Source of the DNA: a virus
IMG/VR virus record: IMGVR_UViG_3300020371_000005
Span: 1 to 64,000 of that record
Reading direction: 5' to 3' (one strand)
DNA: 64,000 nucleotides
The position numbers and the translations under genes are program-made. The notes under the pieces are model-generated. The model did no database searches. It was given only the letters and a program-made list of their open reading frames with translations, and was not told the DNA's origin. Positions 16,091 to 25,025 of the stretch are shown piece by piece (the first letter of the stretch is position 1; each line of letters opens with the position of its first letter).

Positions 16091-16818
16091 TGGGCGTCCC
16101 TAATTCATTCCTACAATTTCGTGATTTACTCTCGTCAGGTTCATTTGAACCATCGAAGGGTAATCTTTTTAGTGTGGAGATGGGTCTCCCTATAATGTTC
16201 CAAGCCTCAGAGACAGTTCCAAACTTCAGAACTGACACTAGAGAGATGTATGAAGCGGTTAATTACCTGGCAGACTCCGTTGTTATCCCTTCTCGTAACG
16301 TGACCACAGGTGAGGTCAAGCAGATTGGAATCACTAGAACATATGGTACTGGTCAGACTGCAAATGAATTGTCTGTTTCATTCTTGCTGACTAAAAACAA
16401 CTGGCATAGAAATTTCTTTGAGAAGTGGATGAATGCTATTGCGCCTGACAATGAAAACCGTGTGGCATTCTACGATCACTACACCACAGATATTACAGTA
16501 AGAAAGTGGGAAACTGGATCTAACATTGTTGCTAAGACCACAGTCGATGGAGAGCCTCGATACTCTAGACTGAATAAAGCAACTGGTGTGTATTGTTTTG
16601 CGAGAGCATTTCCTTTTAATATTAGTAACATCACGTACTCTAATGAAGCACAGTTGATGAAGATGGATGTGCAGTTTAAGTACGAACGTTATAGATTTAC
16701 AACCAAAGTCAAGAGAAGGAACGAGTGGACATCCGACATCATTCTTGATGACTTCAATGCATCAACACAGATACTCTCCAGTGGTGCATTTGGAATCGAC
16801 ACCCGCTTTGGGGTCTAA
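16090..16818 (+). CDS. Tail tube or tube-initiator-like protein (T4 gp19/gp54 family)
   Basis: 242 residues. Beta-rich, with the tail-tube style segments NVTTGEVKQIGITRTYGTGQ, SVSFLLTKNNWHRNFFEKW, AFPFNISNITYSNEAQLMKM, then DVQFKYERYRF near the end. This fits the gp19/gp54 superfamily. Because it is near the hub and baseplate genes it may be the gp54-type initiator rather than the main tube protein. The two cannot be separated from sequence alone. Confidence 0.65.
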   Translation: MGVPNSFLQFRDLLSSGSFEPSKGNLFSVEMGLPIMFQASETVPNFRTDTREMYEAVNYLADSVVIPSRNVTTGEVKQIGITRTYGTGQTANELSVSFLLTKNNWHRNFFEKWMNAIAPDNENRVAFYDHYTTDITVRKWETGSNIVAKTTVDGEPRYSRLNKATGVYCFARAFPFNISNITYSNEAQLMKMDVQFKYERYRFTTKVKRRNEWTSDIILDDFNASTQILSSGAFGIDTRFGV

Positions 16819-16821
16819 ATA
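16815..16821 (+). promoter_or_regulatory. Late-promoter-like CTAAATA overlapping a stop codon
   Basis: CTAAATA uses the TAA stop of the tube-like gene and lies 26 bases before the gp26 ATG. Confidence 0.5.
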
Positions 16822-16846
16822 GAATTACTGAATTGTTTTTTACACA

Positions 16847-17551
16847 ATGCCTTTACCAAAACTGAGCATTCCTGATTATGAATGTGTGCTCCCTCGTGGT
16901 CAAAAAGTCACCTACAGACCATTCCTAGTCCGTGAAGAGAAGTTGCTGTACCTGGCAATGGAAACTCAGGATCAAAAGGAAATGATGAAAGCGGTGAAAG
17001 AGATCATCAAGAATTGCACAAGTGTCAAGAAGGTCGAAGATCTTGCCACATTTGAGATTGAATTCCTCTTCCTTAAGATTCGTGCCAAGTCTGTTGGTGA
17101 AATTAGTGAGTTCAAACTCACCTGCCCCGATGATGAAGAGACTCAAGTTGATGTGGAAGTGAACCTTGATCAAATTGAGGTTACTGTCCCTGATGACCAC
17201 ACCAACGTTGTCAAACTGAATGATGAAGTGACATTGACTATGAAGTATCCATCCCTGGATACATTTGTGAAGAATAACTTGTCTGACAATCCTGGTATTG
17301 ATGACATCTTCAAACTGGCAGCAGATTGTACTGAATCTATCGCTGAAGGAGACGAACTCCACGCAGCTAAGGACTACAAGAAGGCAGAACTTGTTGAATT
17401 CTATGAGTCTATGAACTCTAAGCAGTTCCAAGACGTTCAGAAGTTCTTCGAGACTATGCCCAAGTTGAGTCACCAGATTGAACTATTCAATCCTAAGACT
17501 GAGGTTACCAGCACTATTACTCTTGAAGGTCTAGCGGCTTTTTTCGCGTAG
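16847..17551 (+). CDS. gp26: gp26 baseplate hub protein / tail assembly chaperone
   Basis: 234 residues; T4 gp26 is 208. The pattern VTYRPFLVREEKLLYLAMET, FLFLKIRAKSVGE, and an acidic region EFKLTCPDDEETQV match the T4 gp26 family (T4_baseplate, PF12322). gp26 acts in assembly of the baseplate hub. The last codons are gcg gct ttt ttc gcg tag, containing the slippery heptamer T_TTT_TTC (17539-17545). A -1 shift there would fuse gp26 to the gp51-like frame that follows. Confidence 0.85.
   Translation: MPLPKLSIPDYECVLPRGQKVTYRPFLVREEKLLYLAMETQDQKEMMKAVKEIIKNCTSVKKVEDLATFEIEFLFLKIRAKSVGEISEFKLTCPDDEETQVDVEVNLDQIEVTVPDDHTNVVKLNDEVTLTMKYPSLDTFVKNNLSDNPGIDDIFKLAADCTESIAEGDELHAAKDYKKAELVEFYESMNSKQFQDVQKFFETMPKLSHQIELFNPKTEVTSTITLEGLAAFFA
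17539..17545 (+). promoter_or_regulatory. Candidate -1 ribosomal frameshift site T_TTT_TTC
   Basis: In the gp26 frame the codons are gcT TTT TTC, exactly the X_XXY_YYZ slippery pattern with X=Y=T. It lies one codon before the gp26 TAG. Slipping back one base moves into a frame open to 17745. The shifted frame has a stop at 17524, so translation can reach it only by slipping or by a start after 17526. Confidence 0.7.
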
Positions 17552-17745
17552 CCCTAGCGCACGACTCTCTGTTGAACTTGTATGAGACGAATTTCGCTCT
17601 TATGCAACACCACAAGTACAGTCTGACTGAACTTGAAAATATGATGCCCTGGGAGAGGGATGTGTATGTGAACCTTCTGCTTAGATACCTTCGAGAGGAG
17701 GAAGCTAGACAGAGGCAAGCAAACGGACAACATCAATCACTTTAA
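17545..17745 (+). CDS. gp51-like baseplate assembly frame, reached from gp26 by -1 frameshift or by a non-ATG start
   Basis: 66 residues in the -1 frame: HDSLLNLYETNFALMQHHKY, then SLTELENMMPWERDVYVNLL and an R/E-rich end. It reads as conserved protein well before the first ATG (17602), so an ATG-only gene would lose its N-terminus; TTG codons at 17572 and 17578 are alternatives. By position it corresponds to the small gp51-type hub assembly protein of cyanophages. Fusion to gp26 would parallel the G/GT chaperones of lambda-like phages. Its stop overlaps the next ATG. Confidence 0.7.
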   Translation, partial: RVALAHDSLLNLYETNFALMQHHKYSLTELENMMPWERDVYVNLLLRYLREEEARQRQANGQHQSL

Positions 17746-20120
17746 TGGCAGCACTAAAAGTAAGATCATTTTTACCAACTACGGTACAGGGTAGTCCACG
17801 TGTGGACCCTATCGCAGGTCTTACTACGTCTGTTAATCGCCTGGGGACTGTTGTAGAAGATCTAGGAAAAATCCTGACTGGAATGCATCAGGATAAGATG
17901 GATCTCCTCAACCAACAGCAGAGAACTGCGAACTTTGGGCGAGATAGATCGAGAGAAAACAGACTTGAACAGGATGTAGAAAAGGGTGTAAAAAAAGATA
18001 AGTCATTACAGAAAACATCAAAGAAGAGTAAAGGGTGGTTGGATGCGTTTTTAGAACCATTCATTTGGATTGCAGAGAAGGCAATCACATTCTTTATGTT
18101 GGATTGGTTAGCTGATCCAAAGAATGAACAATTTCTTAGGACGACTCTACCTATTATTGGTGGGTGGTTAAAAACTGCCTGGGATATTGGTACAGCGTCA
18201 GTCAATATGATTATGGAGGCATTCTCAGAAGATAGTCTTCTGATGGGTGCTTTGAAACTGGTGGGTGGCATCGGTGGACTTTGGTTGGTGGGACGCATCT
18301 TGCGTCCGTGGAAGATTGCGAGTGATATTGGCAAGTTGATGAGACTTGTCAGTGGTAATAGGAAAAATACTGCTCCAAAACCACAGTCGCCACAGCAGAT
18401 AAGAGCAGCAACAGCAGCGCAGCGTAATCGTAATGCTAGTATTGCTGCGAAGGAGAGATTTAGAAAGAGATATGGTGATGCTGCATACAATAGAAGGTTT
18501 GGTCCCAGTAAACTACAGAGAGTTAAACAAGGTTTAGGAAGTAATATTAGGAAAGGTCTGACAAATTCTAAGGTGATGGCTGGCGGTGCTGGTCTCATTT
18601 CCTTTGGAACTAGACTGGCACAGGGAGACAGCGTTCAGAAGGCAGCAGGTGGTGGTATTGGTGCAACCATCGGTTCGATGGCACTTACAGCACTGATTAC
18701 ACCTATCCTGGGTCCATTTGCACCACTGGTTGGTAGTGTTCTTGGTGGATTCCTTGGTGATAAAGTTGGTGCGTTTATTGGTGAAGCAATCACACCAATT
18801 CTCAAACCAATGAAGACGCTGTTTATGGAGGTTCTACTTCCAATAATCACGTCATACTTTGAACCTCTTCTCCCACCTGTTCAGGAGTTGTTCAACGAAC
18901 TTGGTCCTATTCTGCAGATGATTGCAGACTTCTGTAAACCTCTGATTGATGGTGCAGTTCAAGAGATTGCAAAGTTCTTAGGTGGAAATATTGCTAAGGC
19001 AGTCAACGGATTGATGTGGTTGATCAAGTTTGGTGCCAATGCTGTCTCTGGAATTGTTGAAGGTACTGGTAGAGTCCTGAGGAAAATAGACTTTATGGGT
19101 CTATTCAAAGATGATGTAGTAAAAGCGGAAGAGAAACTGCGAGGTGCAGTAAATGACGTAGAGAGTGCCAAAGCACTGATTGCAAAACGGGAAGCTATTG
19201 TTAAAGAAAAAGGTCCTAACCATAAGGACTGGTTTGATAATACAACCGCCGCTCAAGATGTTCAAGATGCTAGAAAACAATATGAGGCTGCCGTTGCTCT
19301 TGTTGAGGTAAGAAAAAAAGAACTAGCAAAAGCAAAGTCTGAGCAAGAAGCGAAAGCTACTCAGGCAATGGCGGAGGAGCAGGCAAGAATAGATGCTCAG
19401 TCTAAAGATGATTCTGGTGGCGGTGATGGTAGAATACCTATCAGTGCTTCTGGTGTCACTGCTGCTGCGAAGAAAGTCATTGGTAAGTACCAAGGCGTCA
19501 GCAATATGTGCGCGATGTCTGTTCGTGCATACTTGAAGGCAGCAGGTCATCCAAAGTGGGATACGATTGCTACCAAGACAGGTAACCTTGATCCTGACGG
19601 TACACAGTTCATTGGACCAACATTTGCAGCATCATTTGCTGGTACTGACCTCGGTCAGCATATTATGGACAAGTCCAAACTGAAACCTGGAGACATTCTT
19701 CTCTATAGAGATACCATAACTGGTTTCACTCCTGGTGCCGTCACACACGTCGGTGTGATGGGAGAGAATGGTATGCAGTATGACCACAACTCAAGAAATG
19801 GTTTCCACGCCCGATCCCTTTCAAGTGTGTTGACCTGGGCTAAGTGGGGTGGTGGTATCAGACTGAAGGGTATGCCATCACAGGATTCTCCTGCAGATAT
19901 GGTAGCTACCAAGGTAGATCCTAGTAGTGATCTAAATAATAGGAAGACCGAATTGATTAGTAGATCCGAATCGGAATCCACTACACAACTACAAAATGAA
20001 AGTGGCGCAGATCCTAAAGTGATCTTGCAACCGATAATCAAACCCGCAGTTGTCACCGCTTCTAGCGGAGGCGGAGGAGCAACTCTTGTTCCTGGGTCAG
20101 TCTCTACCTCAGTTAGCTAA
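17745..20120 (+). CDS. Tape-measure-like tail protein with C-terminal cysteine peptidase domain
   Basis: 791 residues. The N-terminal third has coiled-coil-like helices (NRLGTVVEDLGKILTGMHQD) and a hydrophobic segment (WIAEKAITFFMLDWLADP). The middle is Gly/Ala-rich and membrane-active looking (GGIGATIGSMALTALITPIL), typical of tail length-measure proteins ejected into the envelope. Residues about 575-710 look like a CHAP/NlpC-type domain: C589 (SNMCAMSVRAYL), GDILLYRD, and H668 (AVTHVGVMG). This would cut peptidoglycan during DNA entry. It overlaps neighbours by one base on each side. Confidence 0.8.
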   Translation: MAALKVRSFLPTTVQGSPRVDPIAGLTTSVNRLGTVVEDLGKILTGMHQDKMDLLNQQQRTANFGRDRSRENRLEQDVEKGVKKDKSLQKTSKKSKGWLDAFLEPFIWIAEKAITFFMLDWLADPKNEQFLRTTLPIIGGWLKTAWDIGTASVNMIMEAFSEDSLLMGALKLVGGIGGLWLVGRILRPWKIASDIGKLMRLVSGNRKNTAPKPQSPQQIRAATAAQRNRNASIAAKERFRKRYGDAAYNRRFGPSKLQRVKQGLGSNIRKGLTNSKVMAGGAGLISFGTRLAQGDSVQKAAGGGIGATIGSMALTALITPILGPFAPLVGSVLGGFLGDKVGAFIGEAITPILKPMKTLFMEVLLPIITSYFEPLLPPVQELFNELGPILQMIADFCKPLIDGAVQEIAKFLGGNIAKAVNGLMWLIKFGANAVSGIVEGTGRVLRKIDFMGLFKDDVVKAEEKLRGAVNDVESAKALIAKREAIVKEKGPNHKDWFDNTTAAQDVQDARKQYEAAVALVEVRKKELAKAKSEQEAKATQAMAEEQARIDAQSKDDSGGGDGRIPISASGVTAAAKKVIGKYQGVSNMCAMSVRAYLKAAGHPKWDTIATKTGNLDPDGTQFIGPTFAASFAGTDLGQHIMDKSKLKPGDILLYRDTITGFTPGAVTHVGVMGENGMQYDHNSRNGFHARSLSSVLTWAKWGGGIRLKGMPSQDSPADMVATKVDPSSDLNNRKTELISRSESESTTQLQNESGADPKVILQPIIKPAVVTASSGGGGATLVPGSVSTSVS

Positions 20121-22150
20121 TGGCAGAAGCGAAATCAAAAATTAGATTTTACAAGTATGTAACCCCACCTAAAGATGCGGGTGCAACGATTAGCGTAGGA
20201 AATAAGACCATTGCTGGGTCAAATTTCACGGCAACTATAAATGCAGTTAATTCCCTGGGTGCAACTGTAAACAGTATTGCTGTAGCATTACAGGGTCAAC
20301 GTGCAGCTCAGCAGACAGCTCAGGCACAAGCAGACAGGAGAGCACAGTTACAAAGGGATAGAAATAGAGAGGGTAGATTAGAATCTACAAAAGGCAAAGC
20401 AAAAGAAATTGTTGGTGGTGTTGTAAAGGGTGGTGCAAGTTTCCTTGAGAGTTTATTTAAGTTCCTTAAAGATTTCCTGATCTTTACAGCATTGGATTGG
20501 TTATCCGATCCAGCGAATCGAGAGAGAATACAAAAGGTAGTCGATGGAATAGGTAACTTCTTCAACTGGATGAGGGATACCTTTAATTGGGTGACGGAAT
20601 GGATTAGTGAAAACTGGGAGAAAACATTTGGCGAAGACAAGACCTGGCGAGAACGATTAGAAGGTGCCAGCGGTCTATTACTTGGTGCTGGTGCAGCCTT
20701 ATTGGGTCTTGCGTTCCTGAGGGATCCTATTGGGACGATTGCCAACTTCACAAAGATCATTACCACAGTTGGTAAAGGTATTCTGAACATTGGTAAAGCA
20801 CTTGGTGGGACTGCGTTAGGTCAAGTTGCTATGGGTGCTACCCAAGGATACTTTGCCTATCAGGACGTGATGGAGAACTACGATGGTCCTGAAGAGGATC
20901 GAGTAGCAGCAGCACGTGGGGCAGCTGCAGGTACTACTGTTGGTGCTGTTGGACTTGGAATGCTTGGCAACAAGATTGCTGGTCCTCTTGGTGGTATCAT
21001 TGGTAATGCTCTGGGTGGTTTCCTAGGTAAGGAGGCAGGTAAGTTCCTAGGACCAATCGTTGGTGACTTCTTCAATACATTGCAGGATGTCTTCGGGGGA
21101 ATTATGAAATTCCTGGAAGAGACGTTCAAACCAGTTGGTGAAGCACTGGAACAACTGTTTGTTGAGATGGGTCCTGCTATTGATAAACTGACTCAGTTCA
21201 TCAAACCACACTTACCCAAATTAAAAGAAATTGCAGAATTTATTGGTAAGATTGCATTTCAACCACTAATTTTACTTCTGAAAGGTGTCACCAATCTATT
21301 GAAGTTGGTAAATGGTGGTAAAGCAGAAGATCCAACTAAGTCTACAGAAAGTACAGAAGAAAAATCTGCTGGTGGACTGTTTAGAATGCCACCCCTGCTG
21401 TCGAAGGGTGGATGGATCAGTGGACCACAATCTGGTTACCCAGTGTCTATGGATGGCGGTAAGTCCGTTTCCTTTATCGGTCACGGAACAGAATATGTCG
21501 CACAAAGATCCTCAGGCGGTTTCGTCATACCTTTTGATACCCCCCATACTAGAAGAGATCCTGGTCTGACGAGTCGTCGGATGGCACAGGCAAAATCGTA
21601 TGGTTACAAAACACCTGAGTTTTCCATTGGTGGACAGTTTAACTATGCAAATGCATTTACACCGACATTCAACAAAACGGTCAATATCCCATCTCCTACA
21701 TATAGCAAATTGCCCCAACGTAGTATTGGTGGTTTCGTAAAAGGTATTGCATCTGCCGCTGGATCTATATTTGGTGGACCCGCAGTTGGTGCTGCAATGG
21801 GTATGCTTGGTAACGTTGCTGGAGCAGCACAGAACATCACTAAAGCAGCGATGCCTGTTATCAGTTCTGTCATCCCTGGTGGTAATATTACTGGTAAGTT
21901 CCTGTCAGATGCTTTGGCAAAGGTTAAAACTGCTGCTGCCGAAGTTAAAGCAGGCAATATGGAAGAAGCAGTCAAAACAATCGTTGCCGAAGCGATTGTG
22001 CTGCCAACTGCTACTTCACAGACTGGTGCAGCAGGTGGAGAAGGTACACCTGTTCCTATTCCCTCGGCAGAAAACCCTGCTACAGATTTCTTGAAGAGCA
22101 GATTTGGTTCATTTGCCGAACTTGCTAACCCATTGAGTAACTTCTTCTAA
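20120..22150 (+). CDS. Second tape-measure-like tail protein
   Basis: 676 residues, a shorter relative of the preceding protein: matching N-terminal NSLGATVNSIAVALQGQRA helix, a membrane-like FLIFTALDWLSDPANRERIQ, and a Gly/Ala-rich IIGNALGGFLGKEAGKFLGP segment. The C-terminal half differs (GGFVIPFDTPHTRRDPGLTS and Gly/Ala repeats) and has no peptidase motif. It probably sits inside the tail tube with its partner; one of the two may correspond to T4 gp29. It overlaps the gp27-like gene by one base. Confidence 0.72.
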   Translation: MAEAKSKIRFYKYVTPPKDAGATISVGNKTIAGSNFTATINAVNSLGATVNSIAVALQGQRAAQQTAQAQADRRAQLQRDRNREGRLESTKGKAKEIVGGVVKGGASFLESLFKFLKDFLIFTALDWLSDPANRERIQKVVDGIGNFFNWMRDTFNWVTEWISENWEKTFGEDKTWRERLEGASGLLLGAGAALLGLAFLRDPIGTIANFTKIITTVGKGILNIGKALGGTALGQVAMGATQGYFAYQDVMENYDGPEEDRVAAARGAAAGTTVGAVGLGMLGNKIAGPLGGIIGNALGGFLGKEAGKFLGPIVGDFFNTLQDVFGGIMKFLEETFKPVGEALEQLFVEMGPAIDKLTQFIKPHLPKLKEIAEFIGKIAFQPLILLLKGVTNLLKLVNGGKAEDPTKSTESTEEKSAGGLFRMPPLLSKGGWISGPQSGYPVSMDGGKSVSFIGHGTEYVAQRSSGGFVIPFDTPHTRRDPGLTSRRMAQAKSYGYKTPEFSIGGQFNYANAFTPTFNKTVNIPSPTYSKLPQRSIGGFVKGIASAAGSIFGGPAVGAAMGMLGNVAGAAQNITKAAMPVISSVIPGGNITGKFLSDALAKVKTAAAEVKAGNMEEAVKTIVAEAIVLPTATSQTGAAGGEGTPVPIPSAENPATDFLKSRFGSFAELANPLSNFF

Positions 22151-23502
22151 TGGCATCTAATCAACCGAAAGGATATACAATCAAGGATTTTACTCTGGAG
22201 TTAGATCCTGCAACTTCCCCTGGAAAGTTTCAGGACGCAAGAAAGAGGGAAAGTGGCAATAATGCAAATCTTGACATCCAGAGAATCTGCTCTGGTTTTA
22301 ACTATATCGAAAGTATTGATGCTGCATCTGTTAGATGTGAATTTATTATCAATGACTCAATCGACTTAATTGACTCACTCACTGGTAATGAGAAGATTAC
22401 TATTGAACTTGAGACTGATTCTGCACCTGGTACAACACTAAAGATTGAGCAGCAGATCTTTAAGATTGGCAATATCATCAAACAGGAGAAATCGCAGGTT
22501 TACGTGATTTACACTGTGTCTCCTTTTATCATTGCAGGTGAGACTAAAAAAGTTTTTAAGGCATTCCAAGGTAAACCTGCCTCGGATATTGTCAAAGATA
22601 TGTGTAATGATTATTTGGGTGCAAAAGGTGCTAAAATTGAGGGAACGCAAGGAAACTTCAATTTTATTGCTCCCCACTGGCGAGCACTTGATGTTATCAA
22701 CTATATAACTGACAAGTGCGTAAGTGCAGATACTAAAACATCAGGATTCCGATTCTTTGAAGATAAAGATTCTGTACGTTTTGCCACTATCGACTCATTG
22801 TGCAAAGTAGACGGAAAACCCGTGAAATACACATTTGAGCAGGCAAACGTCGGTGAATCGGACAAGAATGCTTTTAAGATCGAAAGCGTGAAGTTCCCTG
22901 ACAGGGCAAACCATCTGGAAAAGATGAGAACTGGTGCATACAGTAACACTGTTATTGGTGTCAAAGTTCCTGCTATGACAGGTGGAATGTTGCCAAGTGC
23001 AGACAAAACAACAGGGTCGATCCATAAACCAATAAATATGGGATTAACCACTGTGTTTGGTCTTGCCAAATCACGAGGTTGTATTCTTAATGATACCTTC
23101 CCTTTCCCGAAGGTGAATAAAGAATATTTCTCAGACAAAAATCCAACAAGGGTTAAGATTAGAGCACTGCCTGGAATGAAAGATTCCAAGACTATGCAAA
23201 ATTCCGATGCCGCTGCGGCAAATATGGATTTTGATACAGTTCGCTCCAGTGCATATTCTTTTTCTCGTTGGCAACTCCTCAACGCGATCACCCTTGACAT
23301 ACAAGTGCCTGGTAATGTAAACTTAACCGTCGGTCAAGTGATTGATGTGGAAATCCCCAAATCATCACAATCAAGTTCAAGGGCAGAGGTTGACGAAATC
23401 TACTCTGGTAACTATCTTATTAAAGGACTCAGACATAATTATGCCCCAGATGGCATTACAACATATCTGAATCTCGCTAAAGATAGTATTGCTATGCAGT
23501 AA
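22150..23502 (+). CDS. gp27-like baseplate hub protein
   Basis: 450 residues; T4 gp27 is 391. Beta-rich hub features: FNYIESIDAASVRCEFIIND, IELETDSAPGTTLKI, PHWRALDVINYITDKC, and the late TYLNLAKDSIAMQ end. This fits the gp27/VgrG-N hub fold that forms the trimeric ring on which gp5 sits. Its position just upstream of gp5 supports this. Confidence 0.78.
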   Translation: MASNQPKGYTIKDFTLELDPATSPGKFQDARKRESGNNANLDIQRICSGFNYIESIDAASVRCEFIINDSIDLIDSLTGNEKITIELETDSAPGTTLKIEQQIFKIGNIIKQEKSQVYVIYTVSPFIIAGETKKVFKAFQGKPASDIVKDMCNDYLGAKGAKIEGTQGNFNFIAPHWRALDVINYITDKCVSADTKTSGFRFFEDKDSVRFATIDSLCKVDGKPVKYTFEQANVGESDKNAFKIESVKFPDRANHLEKMRTGAYSNTVIGVKVPAMTGGMLPSADKTTGSIHKPINMGLTTVFGLAKSRGCILNDTFPFPKVNKEYFSDKNPTRVKIRALPGMKDSKTMQNSDAAAANMDFDTVRSSAYSFSRWQLLNAITLDIQVPGNVNLTVGQVIDVEIPKSSQSSSRAEVDEIYSGNYLIKGLRHNYAPDGITTYLNLAKDSIAMQ

Positions 23503-23522
23503 CACACGTACCCTGAGGTAAA

Positions 23523-23750
23523 ATGGAAAACATCGAAGCACACATCGAACAGGACAAAAAGATCCTCGAAGATCCTACAGTTTCTCCACAAATGCGTCGT
23601 CACATTGAGGGCGAATTGCACGACTTGGAAGATTACGTGGAACACCACAAAGAAGAGATTGCAGCAGGTGACCACCACGATCCAACTGCCCTAGAACTGT
23701 ACTGTGACCAAGAACCTGGTGCTCCCGAGTGTAAGGTCCACGACAACTAA
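23523..23750 (+). CDS. cp12: Phage CP12 (Calvin cycle inhibitor)
   Basis: 75 residues. The C-terminal CP12 signature is ELYCDQEPGAPECKVHDN with C61 and C70. In cyanobacteria this disulfide loop binds GAPDH and helps lock GAPDH and PRK in an inactive complex. The N-terminal half is helical (RRHIEGELHDLEDYVEHHKE) and has no cysteines, unlike many plant CP12s. Phage CP12 is thought to shut the Calvin cycle so that NADPH and carbon flow to nucleotide synthesis. It stands between hub genes, not with the other metabolic genes. Confidence 0.9.
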   Translation: MENIEAHIEQDKKILEDPTVSPQMRRHIEGELHDLEDYVEHHKEEIAAGDHHDPTALELYCDQEPGAPECKVHDN

Positions 23751-23765
23751 TTTATTTCGATAATT

Positions 23766-24329
23766 ATGACAGCAGTACAATCGTTTATTGCTGGTGGCAC
23801 AATGAAGGAAGAGGTCATCGATGGGGTGATCGACTTTTGGAATGAATGTGACTACCTAGAAAAAGTCCCTGGTGAGTATAGCGGTGGAGTTGATCCATTG
23901 ATCAAAAACTCCACCGATATGGCAGTTCCTTCTTGGTTGAAAGACCCTAGAATTGTAACGTACCTAGACGAGGTTCAAGCGTGTATTCAACTATATGTTG
24001 AACAATATCCTTGGGCTAAAATGGCAGATCTTGAGGTTATTGAACCATTCAATATCCAACACTACGAACCAGGGCAAGCATTTTCCCAACCTCACTGTGA
24101 GAGAGTTGGTTCTAACAAGACAACATCGTTCCGTCATCTAACTTGGATGACATATTTGAATGACGTGGAGGAAGGCGGTGAAACGCAATGGGTCCATCAG
24201 GATCTGGCAATTCAACCCAAGAAAGGTCTAACGCTGATTTGGCCAGTAGACTGGACACATCTCCACCACGGAGTACCTGCGCCTAAAGAAGAAAAACTTA
24301 TTGTTACTGGATGGATTTCCTATGCGTGA
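23766..24329 (+). CDS. 2OG-Fe(II) oxygenase, prolyl-hydroxylase-like
   Basis: 187 residues. Unlike the other copies, this one looks like a prolyl-4-hydroxylase domain: IQHYEPGQAFSQPHCERV (H110, E112), MTYLNDVEEGGETQW, GLTLIWPVDWTHLHHGVP (H167/H168) and K177 (EKLIVTGW) to bind 2-oxoglutarate. The second ligand is Glu rather than the usual Asp. Substrate unknown. It overlaps the next gene by 8 bases. Confidence 0.85.
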   Translation: MTAVQSFIAGGTMKEEVIDGVIDFWNECDYLEKVPGEYSGGVDPLIKNSTDMAVPSWLKDPRIVTYLDEVQACIQLYVEQYPWAKMADLEVIEPFNIQHYEPGQAFSQPHCERVGSNKTTSFRHLTWMTYLNDVEEGGETQWVHQDLAIQPKKGLTLIWPVDWTHLHHGVPAPKEEKLIVTGWISYA

Positions 24330-25002
24330 TGTAATGATTGCTGGTGCACTCCTGGGTGCACTGCACGGATCGATGATGCCTGTTATGGCAGGCGAAGACA
24401 AGATTACAAAGGGTTATCACACTATGGACGCTATGGGGTGTATGTTGCTCCAAGAGTGTACTAATGGTGTACAGCAGATCAAATCTTCAGAAGATCTCCG
24501 TAAAGCATTCCCTGATTCTGATTGGAGTCCTGTTGCTGACGAGTTCGATAAGATTATGAAATCTTTCAGTCAGATTGGAACAAATGTCTATCTGGCAGAC
24601 CCCAAATATTTTCCCCCTGGTCATCGCGGTGTTTATCATACTGTTAGTAATCATTTTTATCTCAACAAGGATCACGTCCATCGTCCACACATCCTGATGA
24701 GTGTTACTCGTCACGAAGGTTGGCACGCTGCACAAGACTGTATGGCAGGTACGATCAAAAATAATATGATCGCTATCATTATGCCTGAAGAGTCTGTGCC
24801 TATGATCTGGCGTACTATGGCAGAACGTACCTATCCCCCACACGCTGTGCCCTGGGAAGCGGAAGCAGGTTGGGCAGGACGCACTGAGAATATGACACAG
24901 AAAGCACTCGACTCCTGTGCTCGTGGCACTATGTGGAGTGATTATGATCCAACACCTATGACACGTGAGTGGTTAGAAGAGAACGGGTTCTTGTCTAAAT
25001 AA
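24322..25002 (+). CDS. Secreted HExxH putative metallopeptidase
   Basis: 226 residues from MRDVMIAGALLGALHGSMMP, a signal-peptide-like start. The motif H131-E-G-W-H135 (TRHEGWHAAQDCMAG) is a zinc-peptidase HExxH helix. A possible third ligand is the Glu in PWEAEAGWAGRTEN. Several cysteines are present. It could act on host envelope proteins or on phage virion proteins; it lies just before gp5. An upstream TTG (24301) exists, but the ATG inside the preceding stop region fits the signal sequence. Confidence 0.75.
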   Translation: MRDVMIAGALLGALHGSMMPVMAGEDKITKGYHTMDAMGCMLLQECTNGVQQIKSSEDLRKAFPDSDWSPVADEFDKIMKSFSQIGTNVYLADPKYFPPGHRGVYHTVSNHFYLNKDHVHRPHILMSVTRHEGWHAAQDCMAGTIKNNMIAIIMPEESVPMIWRTMAERTYPPHAVPWEAEAGWAGRTENMTQKALDSCARGTMWSDYDPTPMTREWLEENGFLSK

Positions 25003-25025
25003 CTTCACGGACATAATATATTAAC

